Assembly (NCBI GenBank): GCA_034008185.1
Contig: CM067087.1
Span: 46,420,090-46,484,089, forward strand
Direction of reading: 5' to 3'
Length of the DNA: 64,000 nucleotides
Source: Gorsachius magnificus
Lineage: Eukaryota > Chordata > Aves > Pelecaniformes > Ardeidae
This document shows, one piece after another, positions 47,125 through 59,487 of this stretch (its first letter is position 1; every line of letters begins with the position of its first letter). A model generated the notes under the pieces. The model did not search any database. It had not been told where the DNA came from and saw nothing but the letters and a program-made list of their open reading frames with translations. A program made the translations under genes and the position numbers.

Positions 47125-48914
47125 CAGCGGATGTTTTAAAGGATGGTCAAAGTATATTGGTGAAGACAACCAACTTGTCTGAAACGAAAATAGACTAAGA
47201 AGCGTTGGGTTTTGATGCACAAGCACTGGTCACATGCGAATAAGCAGAAAGTATGGAGACGTGAGATGCGGTCTTTGTACCGCTTAAATCTCATGATGCT
47301 ATTGCTCTGTATACCACCTACATCACAGTAGGTAAGGTTGAAAATATAGCGACTTTTAGAGTTGAGATTTTCATTTTTATGGAAGGGAAATACCGATAGA
47401 GTTGAGTTATATCTGTAATTGCTAAGTAGCCATTTATAGCCTGATGAGAAATAGAATTGAAGGTCCATTATTGAATTCTTCATTAAATATACGGAATTGC
47501 AGAGTGAGGTTCCCTTTCTCGGTATCTCTGTTGTGTCTCTGTTGTATCAAGGTACCGAGTGATGTGGTTGAGCTTCTGCCTGTAGCAGAGGGTGTAGCGT
47601 TAGGGATTCTCCAGCGATGCAGCTGCAACACCTTGGCCTCTGGATATATGGGTTAGTTCACCAGGGTCTCTCAATGGTGCTGTTGGAGAAGTCTTAATTT
47701 CTGTTCACTTGCCAAAGGTGAAACGTGAATAATATCTGCTTCATGGAATAGTAGAACATAAAACTTTCTGTTAGGAAAGTGTTTTTTAAGTCTGGAGTTA
47801 AAGGCATTTTCTGGGTGTTGATATGTACTAGTGTACACATGTAAGCAGACCAGTTATACTAAACAGTTTACTGTTTACTACTAAAATCAGTAGATACTTA
47901 ACTTCTGAAACCTGTGTTTGGTTTTGAAACAATTTCCCCATAAAATGTAAAAAATAGAAATAGGGGTTAAGAAACTTTAAAAATTCTACTTGATTTTTGA
48001 GTTGTACATATCATAAATCGGTATTTCTTGTTCACTGCATCATGTCTGTTCTGTTCAGACATTGCAAGAATTTGAAATTAGAGCGTACTGCTTGTTAGCA
48101 GAAGAGTAGGAATATAGAGGTGACATGGGGATGATGGGCGTCCAAATGGAAATTCTGAGTTCTTTCTGTTTCTTTATAAATCTCAGTCTATCTTTTGTTT
48201 TGCCACATTCATTCTTACCTAACTATGAAGCATTATCGATATTATATACACTAATGTAGGATATGATTTGTATCACCGTGTGTGGCACGCTCGTTAGCTG
48301 TGGTTCGCACAAAGCAGTGATGAAGATTTCAAGACAGCCAGTATATGCTATTGCGCCTAAGGTGTTTCAGTATCTCCATCATCAGGAAAAAAGTTATTTT
48401 CAGAGCTGTGTGTCTTGCCTATAAAAGTTTGCGCATCCCGTGTTAAATCTTGGCATGAAATTTCTCACTACAGGAGGACGTACAAATTTTTTTACATTCT
48501 GATTTAACACTTCCTCCTCCTCCTCCTCCTCCACTTTGGTGATTGCAAAATGGAACTTGGCAGACTTACGGTGTAATATGTGGGGTTATAACATGCGTCT
48601 TAGGCCACATGTGTGTGTTTGCATTTCTAAAATGTTAGGAGTGTTGGAACATATTTATTTAACGTGCTGTGTGTGGCAAAAAGGACATACTGAATATTAA
48701 AAGAGCAAGTCTTGAGCATGAAAGAATGGGGAGCCACAGGCCAGTAACTGGCTTAACACAAGGAAATGCATGGTGAAAAGGATGGATTGGGCAACCAGAG
48801 ATGGGATTACAATATGATAAATGGCAACGGGTTCAGGAGAAGGACTGGCTCCAAAGCCTGATTCTTTCAAAGCCTGCCAGGGGTTAGAAAAACAGAAACA
48901 AAACTTTAAGATGA
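47125..48914. other. Non-coding stretch
   Basis: No gene is recognised. It ends with the (TCC)7 microsatellite at 48512-48532 and about 200 bases of unclassified sequence just before the CR1 at 48915, in which I could not see further CR1 similarity. Confidence 0.65.
48512..48532 (+). repeat. (TCC)7 microsatellite
   Basis: Seven uninterrupted TCC units after 'ttaacact'. This is a short pure trinucleotide array, probably length-variable. Confidence 0.95.
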
Positions 48915-49298
48915 GGAACTCCTAGAAAGAGTCCAGAGGAGAGCAACTAGGATGATGGGGGGACTGGAGCATCTCCCCTAGGAGGAAAGGCTGAGGGAGC
49001 TGGGCTTGTTCAGCCTGGAGAAGAGAAGGCTGAGAGGGGACCTCATCAACACGTACAAATATCTCAAGGGTGGAAGTCATGAGGACGGAGCCAGACTCTT
49101 GCAGTGGTGTCCAGCGCCAGGACAAGGGGCAATGGGTACAAACTGAGACATAAGAGGTTTCAGTTGAATATGAGGAAAAACTTCTTGGCTTTGAGGGTGA
49201 TGGAGCCCTGGCCCAGGCTGCCCAGGGGGGCTGTGGAGTCTCCTTCTCTGGAGATATTCAGCCCCCACCTGGATGAAGTCCTGTGTAAGATGCTCTAG
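48915..49298 (+). pseudogene. CR1 ORF2 C-terminal remnant, frameshifted
   Basis: The C-terminal tail of the CR1 reverse-transcriptase polyprotein. Family blocks are RVQRRATRMM, then [18 protein letters not shown], then (in the +1 frame after about 49100) [10 protein letters not shown] and SPSLEIFSPHLDEVL, ending at a TAG (49296-49298). One internal stop and one frameshift make it non-functional. The endonuclease and catalytic reverse-transcriptase domains are absent. Confidence 0.85.
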
Positions 49299-49376
49299 GA
49301 GAGCCTGCTTTAGCAGGAGGGTTGGACTAGATAATCTCCCGAGGTCCCTTCCAACCCTTGCCATTCTGGGATTCCT
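48915..49376 (+). mobile_element. CR1 LINE, 5'-truncated, plus strand
   Basis: The longest CR1 fragment here. It starts within ORF2 at 'gaactcctagaaagagtcc' and passes through 'ctggagaagagaaggctgag' and 'tccttctctggagatattc'. It ends with 'gttggactagataatctcc' and 'ccattctgggattcctgg' as a decayed tail. Unlike the copies at 13.6 and 57.7 kb it retains the ...ATGCTCTAG stop. It is interrupted by a TAG (48979-48981) and a one-base deletion near 49100. Confidence 0.95.
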
Positions 49377-51539
49377 GGCTGAAGTTACAGATGAGTCTTG
49401 TTGCAGCCTAGGTGTGTAAGCGAGATGCCCCGTGTTTGGCAGGTTGTTTTGTTTCTCATTCCAGTATGTATTCCTGCAGCCCCCGGAATGGATTTATTTA
49501 TGAGTATAGCTCCTTACATGAACAATATTTTATTCATGTGGGTTGTTACAACTACACGTGTGTGCTGTCGGAGGGCTGGGCCGCTCTGGCAGTACTGGTG
49601 TAATAATAATGTGCTCTTATTGCCTGATACAGCGAAAGCTTTGCTTTGGGCAATGGCAACCAGAACTCTGAGCTGTGGCCATAATTCAGAACAGATGTAG
49701 GTCCCAGGTCCGCGCTGAAATCTGAGCGGGCAGAAGCTCGCGCCGCCTACGGCCATTTAGTTTCGGATAGTTTCGGACACTGGTCATGAAGGTGGAGAGT
49801 GAACAAAGAGGGCTCTCTCTGGATTCCTGTCTCCTCTCTACCCTTCCGAGTATTAATTTGTAGTCAATTATCCGTTACACGCTCGGTGCCCTTTTTCTTC
49901 CATTGATGTTAAAAGTGCCTACTTGTAGGAGTGTGGGCGTGCGAGTTAGGTTTTGATCTCCTTCGCTTTCCGCAGAAGTAACTTCTGATGCCAAATACTG
50001 TAAAACTTGTTTTTGTTCATGCTGAGATACTCGTGCCAATATCTTGAAAGAATATTTTCTTACCAAGCCCCGATAATGGGAACACTGGCATACCTGTACA
50101 AGGTACAGCCCTACATCAGTGTGATTAGAACTGCGATTAGGGAAAAAAGGTGGGGGGGGGGGGGGGGGGGGGGGAGATGGAAAAAAAGATGCTTTAAAAC
50201 TCTTGAAATGAAAAGACATGAATTTTTTCCTTTTGGCAGGGAATGAATTTCAACAGTAGTATAATATTCTGAGCTTGACAACAGAGATGTTTAAAAAGTG
50301 CTTCATTATAAATTGGAAGCAGTGCTTTCCTATTGAGTGTGTAATTGGACTGTTTCAAAATAATTATTTCCTTGCTTAGATTCTTAAATTGCCCTTTTCA
50401 GGCTTGGTTTCTGATTCTTTGCGAAGGGATGTTCATTTTTATTTGTGAAAGCAAGAATTGTATCACCTTGGTACGCAGCCTCATGAAGTATGATTATATC
50501 TTTCATCTTAAAAGAAGATGCTGGCTGTTGGAAATCTGTTAAGAAGTTAAAAGTTTGCACTCCTAAACATGGTCCCGAATTGCTAGATAGTTTGTGCTTT
50601 TTTTTTTTCCCCCCTCTTACTTTCATGTACATGTACTTCTCTCACCCGCTACGTATGAGAGGTGAAACAGAAAACAAAGACTGCGAAGGGGTTAAGCCCT
50701 GGTCATGAAGGCTGGGTGTTGCTGTGGTCAGGGTTGTCTTGCTCAAATGAAGAAAACCAGTGCAGGTGACTCGGTACTGCCTGCCTCACATACGTGCTCG
50801 GAAATGATGTACCACATCCCAAAGAAATCCTTAGGCTGCCTTAACTTAGGGTATTTAAGAAGGAGGTTATATCTATATTCCCTGAGATACGATTTTCTTT
50901 ACTGTGCTTCTCTCATTTACTCTTTTCAACCTTCCAAGTTCATCTTTTAAACTTTGCAAGCATGAATCGAGACGTGAAAGCTCTGTATAAAATCACATGA
51001 CTCCGTGAAATGGAGTCTGAAGAAAGCTGACCCGAGACTGTGGAAAAAATAACTGGAATTCTGAAGAGTTGATGGCTCTTTCCCTTTGGCATAACTTGTG
51101 TTTTTAAAAAAGGAAGAAAAGACGATTTATTTACCTCGAACACTCATCAGACAAGGCTTAAGCAAGAAAGCGGTGATTCTTTTAATTGACAGTCTCTCTG
51201 TAACCTCGTAGTTTCATAAATTAACTGTTCTTAAGTACAGATGACCTGGGAAAGGCAGGTGGTGTATCCAGCTGTTAAAAGTTTTTTTAATGCTTCCTTT
51301 TTTATAGAGCCAGTTAATTCCATGGTAAAGCCGAAAACTGTTTCAGGCAAAAAAATCCCGAATTTTGCCCTCAGATGACGAAGAACAACAGTGATAGTCT
51401 GCAAAAGAAGCACGGCCGTGTGGTATTAACTACTAATTTTATAAGTAGTTCGAATATATTTTGGGGTGGAGGGGGACAGCAGTTGTTGTCCCTTATACCT
51501 TGGCAATCCGTAGTCTGGCTACAGGAGTTGTAACACTCG
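49377..51539. other. Non-coding stretch
   Basis: No gene is recognised. The main landmark is the 23-G run at 50152-50174. Overlapping frames of 60-114 codons on both strands at 49400-50250 show no domain, and the longer minus-strand frame includes a proline run that is only the G tract read in reverse. Confidence 0.65.
50152..50174 (+). repeat. Poly-G run (23 G)
   Basis: A second 23-G homopolymer, between 'ggaaaaaaggt' and 'agatggaaaaaaag'. It has quadruplex potential and is prone to length error in sequencing, as noted for the run at 6369. Confidence 0.9.
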
Positions 51540-51900
51540 GTGCCCTGCTGAGCCCAGGTGCTGCCCGGCGGTGACGGAGCTGCACGGGCGCGGGTGCGGG
51601 AGGAGGATGGCACGCTAGGGCTGGAGGATCCATAGCTCTGCTCTTCTGAGCTCCCCCGGCATGGAATTGAGCGTTGCGTGGTCCATTGCAGAAACCAGGT
51701 TAAACTGCTTGTGAGGCGACGGGATGCTCTTTCGCTGTCCCAGGGATGTCCCATCCGCACCACGTTCGCAAGGTCTAAGCTTGTCCTGATGCTCCAGAGC
51801 TGAGGAGGGGAGCAGGGCTACCGGCAGCCAGGCGGCCGGGGATGTCTTCAGGGTCTGACCCAGGCTCCGGCTGGCCGGGCTGCTAACCTCACAGTGGGTC
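51540..51900. other. CpG-rich patch
   Basis: By eye about 22 CpG in 360 bases and GC content near 60%, densest at 51565-51600 (cccggcggtgacgg and gggcgcgggtgcggg). A minus-strand frame of 130 codons (51371-51763) overlaps it but has no recognised domain. It is bounded on the right by a T/G tract. It could be a small CpG island or a GC-rich decayed repeat. Confidence 0.4.
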
Positions 51901-51917
51901 CCTGACCTGATGAACTG

Positions 51918-51982
51918 TTTTGGTTTTTTGTTTTTTGTTTTTTGTGGGTTTTTTTTTGTTTTTTGTTTTTGTTTTTTTTTTT
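51918..51982 (+). repeat. T-rich tract with regularly spaced G
   Basis: Sixty-five bases of only T and G, with units such as ttttttg repeated and a single gtggg interruption. On the minus strand it is an A-rich tract of the (AAAAAAC)n type. It abuts the CpG-rich patch. Confidence 0.85.
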
Positions 51983-52231
51983 CCCCTGCAATAATAAATT
52001 GTCATTTCAGAAGTTAGGACTGTGAGATCATAGGATGGTTTCATCGACAACAGTGTGGTCAAATGATGGCAAGTCTGAGTTAGTGATATGCTTGGCAGTC
52101 CAAGTTCTACTCTTGCTTCTACATATGTGGTTCAAAACCACAATATGCTTCTTGGAGATATCTGGAAGTTATGCAGGTCTAAGTTGTCCCCTTTCTAAAT
52201 GAAGGGGAGCTGGGAGAAAGAAGGGATGTGA

Positions 52232-52263
<32 letters not shown>

Positions 52264-55200
52264 TTAACAGATTTTGCTGATCAGGAAGAACTTCATTGCA
52301 CATGTCTGCTTCCAAACAGAATCAGTGAAAAAATAAAAGTGAAATCACTTGTCAAAAGTTTAGAGGTAGCACATGTAGTACTGCCTCTTATTGTCCTTAT
52401 GACAGAAAGCTCAATCTTTAAAATGAGATATTAGTATTGGAACCAAATTTTCATGCATATCAATGAGGGTGGAACAGACTATGGCCAGTGATAAAGCGTA
52501 AGAATATTGGTATTTATTGGTGAATATTATGGTAAGATCAACGAAGCAGTGAATGGTAAAACAGTTGCCAAGCACCTTCTACAGATTGACAGCATGGAAG
52601 TGCATTATACTGACCCTCAATAGAGTTATTTGCTTAACCCCCTGCTTTTTTCACATAGACCTTTTTATTCGTTGATGCATTGCTAATGGACTGACAAAGG
52701 AAAAAAAGCTGGGAGTCTTGGGTCTTAAGTTGTTGTGGTCACAGCAGATTCTAAATATTTATTTCAGTACCTCTTAGTTTTATAACTGTCTTTAAGTACA
52801 CTGTGCAAACTTTGCCACTAATAAACCCATGGTATTTTTTTTTTTTTACACCGCACTCATCTCTTACTGGCTGCTTCACATCCCAGTGTCACATCAAACA
52901 TTTGACATAATTTCATAATTCTCGTGGGTTTTTTTTTTTAGTTCATGTTGTCTTTTATCCTCTTCCTAACTGTGTCAGAAAGCAGTCGTAAAAATGATTT
53001 ATTTTTACTCCATATGGAAGTTCTTGGGAATTCAGAAAGATTATAGGAAGGTTTTAGTGCTGATTTCATTAGCTGTGATCCCGTTCCTATTCAAATCCTA
53101 GCAGCAGAACCAGTAAAATAATGTCAGAGGTTTTTTTTAAATATGCCTGAAATTATGTAATTTGTTTTGTAATTACAGTGAATACAAAAGCAAGAAAAAA
53201 AAAAAAAACCCAAACCTTTTTCTTTAATTATTACACAGGAAAACAAAACATTTAAATTTTTAAAAACTTTGCTGTTGCGGGGCACGTTGGGAATGATGCC
53301 ATGTCAAATATTTATCCGTCTCTCCCAAGACGAAGTGGTGTGTGAGGTAAGAAAGAAAACGCAGCTGCAAGAGTCGACAGCAGTTCTTGCCACACTATCC
53401 ATCTGTCATCTTACAGGGAGGAAAAAATGTGCTCTGCGTTACTTGAGGGTGCTGGGAGTAGGATGGAGACCAGTTCTGTTATGGGAATAAATTATTTTGC
53501 CCTTCCTGTAACAGGTCAGTGTTTTTGCAGCTGCTTTTTTTTTTTTTTTTTCCTCCCCCTGAATATACTGCACTTATGTGGCCATCACTAGGAGCTTGAG
53601 GGTTACCAGTAATACAGTTCTCTATTTGTCACTCCCGAGAAAATGCGGAGGAGAGCTGAGCAGAGAGGTTTCCTCTGCTGAGAAGGGACCTCTGAAGGAT
53701 CCTCGTGGATGGCAATGCCCCGCTTCGGCTTTGGCCGGAGGAGAGGTGTGCGTCTGTCCCGCAGAGCGGAACCAACGGGACTGTTCTCTGTTGGAGAATA
53801 GAAAACAAACAAACAAAAAAATAGTTTAGGTAATCAGGGCCTTGGCCGTTAGGCCATGCAATTAATACTTCTCTGCATATTTCCTAGCAACACGATTGAA
53901 TCACAAGGCAACAGATTTCCGTCACCAGTTGCTGCTGACATTACGTATTGCTGGTCGTCTGAAGAGAGGAGTCTAGGAATGTTTGGCATGTGGCAACCAA
54001 GTTAGCGGAGCTCTGCAAGTGATTTCTTTGGCTTATGTACAGGTACTTGTGCAGCTGGCGTTAATGCTGGCTGCGGGGCAGAGCCCCCCGAGACAGGTCC
54101 TCTCGTTGGTGGCAATTGAGATGTCTTGGTCTCTCCCTGAGCTGGACTTTGAGCCTGCAGCTTGCTTCAAGAAACAAATAAAAGAATGCAAATGCAGCAG
54201 TGTGAAAACAGGGATGCAGCGTGGTTCTTGCTGACAATAAATACATTGGGTTGATTTAATTCGTTTGATAGTTTCCTTACCGCTGACCAAAATAACTTGC
54301 TGTTATCTGCGCTGGTTGTTTCATTGAGCTTATCTCATACCGGGCAGTTCAACTCTTTGACTAAATAAAATACTATTGATGCTTACGGTTGCATTCAGAA
54401 TTACTTTTGCAAATCGTTTAGCAGTCATGACCTGTTCACCCAGGAGTAGGGTGAAAAACTCCTGTATGTTTTTACATTAAAAAAAGGAAAAAGTCTGATA
54501 AAATAGAGTAGGCATTAAGGAGTGACTGATGCCAAAAGCTGTTGGCTTCAGGCAGACTTCTGAGCTACATCTGCCCCTTTTACCGACTAAAATAACTCGT
54601 GGATCTGCTTAAAAGGATGCTGTATTCAACGAGTTGTTTGTTTGTGCAGTGGTACACTTTAAGTTAGAGGAACAGGCTTCTTGGTATTCTACCCAACGTT
54701 ACCGCATCATTGGTCTGTGTGAAGCACTCGCTTTGTGAATTTTTTTCCCCAGTGACATTAATCTGGTTTTAAGCATGTGAAATTTCTGTGAAATTGCCGC
54801 AATTTTATTTAATTTTGTTGAATAAAGTCTCGTATCAGGAGGGAACCAGAAGGCTGTGGATGCTTATTGGTCATGATATTAACTTGCATTTAGCTTCAAT
54901 GAGAAAAGCTCTTAAGCGGTGCTTAATTTCGAGCACAATAATCCTCGCGGTTGTCAGTGAAACTATTCTGCTTAATGTTCAGTCTACCTTGAGTGGTGTT
55001 TGTGAAGGGTTGCGTAATACGCAATTCCATACGCTTTCATATAATTCCTTGTCACATCATCTATAATTGGATATTAAAAATAGACTTTCTGATATGTAGC
55101 AGGCTGGTAAACTTAGGCTAAGATGTAATTGTCCAAGGACTACTGTGAAAGTTAATGTTAAAAGTTGGAAGCCTGGAAAGCTTTTCTCTTGACTTCCTAA

Positions 55201-57713
55201 AACTCTCTCTATTTGGCTAAATCATGTTCTCTCTTGGCCCCAGTAGGTTGTGTTAAGTTTGTGGACCTTTACCTTTATCTTTGCCAAATGCAAGGGTAAT
55301 GGTTTGAACTCTGGGCATTGCACAAAACCACACCAAAACAAAAGCTGTAAATATGCATCGCCTGCGTAAGTTTGTTTAGAAATAGGGGAGTGAGACCAGG
55401 GGTTTTCTGCATGGTGTTGGGATGATGCACATGAGTTAGGAGGTTCTGTCTCAAAACCAAACTTGAACCAGTCATTCTTTCAATTCCTTGATACCAAATT
55501 TGCCTGTATGTTAAAAAGTAGACTCTTGTGCTTGATGATTCATCGTGGTTTGGAGACTGAGACGAGACACTGAATTGGTACAGAAGTGTAAGGTTAGAAG
55601 TTGAATCACCACCTGACCAAGAACCACCCTGGGATCTACAGCCAGCATCCGTTCTTCCATACCCAATGGACTTCCATGCCAGAATCTCTTGCTCTGCTTT
55701 CCTTAGCGTGTGGCAATCCAGTCCTTGTCTTGCTTACGTAAAGTCTTGTTTAACCTAATCGGGGCTGTGGCTGTGCTGCTCGGGCTGTCTGGTCTTCTGT
55801 CAAAGGTGTTACTAATACAGTGCTTCTCTATAAACAGAAGGACAACTGTATTTGCCAATACTTGTGCTGTTTTTCGGTATCAAAACTGTGACCATCACCA
55901 TGACCACCCTTCCCACAGAAGCTGCTCTCCTGTTGGCTCAAGTCCTAAGACAGAGAAAAGTTATGTCATGTTGTAGAAACAGGCTTAGAAAAATGGTTAT
56001 GGAATGTAGCTTGAGCACCCCATTGCTTGTTATCAAGTAATTGGTATTACTTGTTGAAGTCAAGTGGCTGAAATAAAGGAAGTCCAAAAACCAAAAAAAT
56101 GACTCTCAGACCTTAGATCTTACCTGGTTGAGTGCTGCAAATGTACTGGTATGTACAAAATGTGCTCTGTTCTGCTGTTGAATGATGAAGAACTTGCTGT
56201 AGAATGAGGTAAACATTTTGAATTGCCTTTGAATTCAAAGAACTGACCTATATCAAGGTAATTTGTACAAAAGCAAATATGATTTAAATCTCTCTAAATA
56301 TCCTTAAGATACAAAAGTGTTGTCTCATAGGACTGGTTTCCTTAAGAAAACTGCCAAATATTCATTGTGCAACTGTAAGAAAAAGATTGACTTTACCTGT
56401 TCCTGAGCTTTTAAATTTTAGGCTGCTATCATAATAACTAAAAAAGAACAAAAAACCTTAAAACAAAAACCCACAAAAAACCCCTGTTAATATTTGATTT
56501 GAATAGAATCCTTCAGACAGTGAGGTTACTACTTGGCCATTCCTAGTTACTGTATTTGTCAGTCATAGGGGTTTTTGCCAATGTTACGGTTTCATGAAGC
56601 TTACAAAAATAACTTTGGCTGCAGTGGAAAATATTTTTAAGAAAAACAAATTTAAACCCAATCACTTTGGAGGCGGCTGAAAGGGTAGAACTGAGTGTTC
56701 CTCAAGCAATGACCATAAGCTTTGGCAGCGTTTAGTGTGGTGTTGCTTCTAAATAAAACCAGTTTACCCTGACAGTAGTGTCTGGTTAAGCCTGTTTACA
56801 CCATCAAGTGAGTTATGGTTGTGTTTTGGTGATGATATCAAAGCCACGGTGCATCGTTCCACTGCGGTGCAGTTCTTTGGAGAAGAACTGTTTAAATGAG
56901 AGGCATAATACTCATTTTACTGAGAAACTGTATAAGAGATATGAGAATGAAAGAGCTATCGTGCTGATGAAGGGCTGTATTGAAAGGCACCAGAATTTAT
57001 GTTGGAGCAAGTGTCAGTGAAAAAGGTAATTAATCAAGACCCTTACAAACCCTTTTTTTATTTTGGTCTCTATTAGAATCCTATGAAAGGCCAATAGGTA
57101 TATTCTTCTGATTAATGACTAGCCTGAACCAAAACGTTTGTACAATTGATCCATCAGATTCAGTTACTGTTGATGATTGGCTTTCTGTCTAATGAAATAA
57201 AATATTGCTATTTATTTTCTATCCAAGGACCTAATATTTTCAGAACTTCTGAGATTTGAAGGGCTGTGGAGAGGTAAATGATTCTGCATGTCTTAATGAC
57301 TAGGGAACAATTTAAAAAAGAAAAGAGGAAAAAAATCCAAGATATTGTCCAAAAAAAAAGCTTATCACATATGTATATTTATAGATGACACATGCATATT
57401 GATAAATATACTAATACATATATTTTTATATACATAAGAAAAAAAAGGCAGCACAGTCTCTTCACAGCAATTTGCCGCTGCTATGTGCGTGACTGTATAT
57501 AAAGGTTACCCCCGGCTCTGAATTTAGTTTATTGTTGATGTGAAGTTGATGCTTAAGCATCATAAAACACTTGTATCCTTTTCAGAATGCAGGATGCCTT
57601 TGCCTCTCGCTTCAGAGCCTGTAACACTAATTTCTCAAGGTTTTCATTAAAGTTTCAGCGTTGGTCAATAAGTGCCATAAATTGTGTGTCAAAAGAAAAG
57701 ATTCTCGCTAACA
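51983..57713. other. Non-coding stretch
   Basis: No gene is recognised. T runs at 52232-52257 (26 T), 52835-52847 and 53535-53551, and an A run at 53195-53208. A 52.27-52.43 kb frame follows an acceptor-like 'ttttttaacag' but has no donor or known domain. A moderately GC-rich spot lies at 53640-53780. The stretch ends in AT-rich DNA around 57360-57440. Confidence 0.65.
52232..52257. repeat. Poly-T run (26 T)
   Basis: The longest homopolymer in the window. It is followed by 'acttttttaacag', so together they look like a strong polypyrimidine tract and acceptor, but no matching exon end is evident. Confidence 0.9.
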
Positions 57714-57862
57714 CCCTGGAGTGTTTAAGCTGATCAAGACCAGGCTGGACGGGGCTGTGAGCAACCTGATGTGGTTCAAGGTGTCCCTGCTCCCTGCAGG
57801 GGGGTTGGGCTGGGTGGCCTCTAGGGGTCCCTTCCCACCCAAACCATTCTGTGATTCTATGA
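57714..57862 (+). mobile_element. CR1 LINE 3' fragment, plus strand
   Basis: A CR1 3' end: 'accaggctggacggggctg', 'gagcaacctgatgtggttc', 'ctgcaggggggttgggctgg', 'ggcctctaggggtccc' and the tail 'ctgtgattctatgat'. It is nearly identical to the minus-strand copy at 13586-13910. The ORF2 frame stays open through the usual stop position and the 3' region to the tail. Confidence 0.95.
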
Positions 57863-58483
57863 TCGGACTCTGGCAGCGATCATAGGAATTGCAGTGGGAA
57901 TGGCAGGCACGGCGCTCTGCTGAACCCTCACTGTGGTTTCCGTAAGAGGTTGGACATACCATGCAAGATTGTCTCCTCTAATATTTTTTTTTTTTTAGCA
58001 TTTATGAAGCTGTTGCAGTCATCTTATTTTGGAACGATTGCGAATGTCAATCCGCTGCTATGCTGTCCTTCAAAAATAAAAATAACAACAACAAAAATAT
58101 CAATTATTAAAAACATCAGAGTGCAACCAGCCAGCCAGAGGAATGGTGCCGGTGTACTCGACTCTTCTGCTCTCTGGAGCTCCTTACCTGATGCCCTGGG
58201 TGTTGCACTGCGAGCCGGGCTGCAGCGTGCTCATGGAAATTGTGCTGCTGAATCCAGTGGGAATAAAATTAGTATTTATAGCCCTACATGGCGAAGGTTT
58301 TTCTTTTAGTGCAGCTCATGTTTGAATGAGCTTCTTGCATTCCTGATTCTCAGCAGAGCGTTAGACCAAAAGGTTGATTACTACTACCGTAAACGGCTCA
58401 ATGTGTATGCTCTTTTTATTTGAGGTCTCCTGGTCTCCTTTCAGAGGAAACAAATGGAATGTAATCCATTACCACCTACAACC

Positions 58484-58504
58484 TTTTTTTTTTTTTTTTT
58501 TTTT
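58484..58504. repeat. Poly-T run (21 T)
   Basis: Twenty-one T followed by 'gccggttttctg'. There is no polyadenylation signal in minus orientation close by. Confidence 0.9.
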
Positions 58505-59463
58505 GCCGGTTTTCTGTTTAAATTAGTTTTTCTGTATTCATTTTCACATTAGCTGTCTCTTTGATGTAATAATTGAGTCTGCTTCAGAGTGAAAGGAAAA
58601 AAAAAATCATTCAGGAATGTGTTTGAGATTTAAAAAGGGGCCATTTGTAAAATTGCATTATTTAATAAAAGTCCAGATGATTTCTCTACTGGTTTTGGCT
58701 CTTACGCGCTATTATACATGAAGATAGCTGCCTAAGAGGTGACAACTTATAGAAGATTTTTACGGTGTAAAGGGGCAAAACTGTGGCATCCGTCCTTACA
58801 GGAGGAGAGCTCTGTTGTAGCTGTAATACTGATCTTACTGGAGTTCAATAACTTGTCTCCTGCTGGCTCGAATGCAACTCATGTTAAAGACCTGCAATCA
58901 ACCTGTACATCATGCGAAGTGCCTGATTAGTGGAACATTTAAACATAGGAGAACATGGCGTTAAGCATCTTCTGCAGCGGGGCAGGGGCGGTCCGTAGAT
59001 ATTTTTTTTTTTTTGGACTGAAAATTTCAAAGCAGGTAAGGAAGCGCTCTTGGTGAGCGTTGTCATCTGCGCTTGTGCAAGATGTCATCGGTCCAGGGGG
59101 CTGTGGCGGGAGAGTGGATCAAACCAGTTCATACCTCTGGTAATTATGAAGTGATTTGTTTCACTTAGTTTGCAAGCCATCAGCTGGTGACATCAGGCTG
59201 CCAAAAGCCACTGGTGACTGGTCATGTTATTTTCTAAGTCTAATTTTCTGTTATGAAGTAACTCAATTTCAGACTTTCTTATGTCGACATGCTTATGCTC
59301 CTTAGTTTGTATGTGTGTAAGCGATAAAATATATATAAAAAAAAAAACAAAACCAAAGCTACATATGATAAGGCAGGAGGTTTGGGGTTTTTTTTAATAA
59401 TTAGGTGAAGTAATTTTTTTTCTTTCTCTAGACACAGCTGTTTCTATAATAACCTGTTGGGTT

Positions 59464-59487
59464 AAATAAAGTGTCAAATAAAGTGTC
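59464..59487 (+). repeat. Tandem duplication, 2 x 12 bp
   Basis: aaataaagtgtc occurs twice in perfect tandem, at 59464-59475 and 59476-59487. Confidence 0.9.

Noticed and set aside
51918..51982. Tail of a minus-strand processed pseudogene
   Set aside because: No AATAAA on the minus strand is found to the right of the tract, and no gene sequence is recognised there.
52271..52434. Exon after the 26-T polypyrimidine tract
   Set aside because: The acceptor looks good only because of the T run. No donor follows and the peptide is unfamiliar.
57360..57440. AT-rich block as an origin or matrix-attachment site
   Set aside because: Composition alone; no defining motif or repeat structure.
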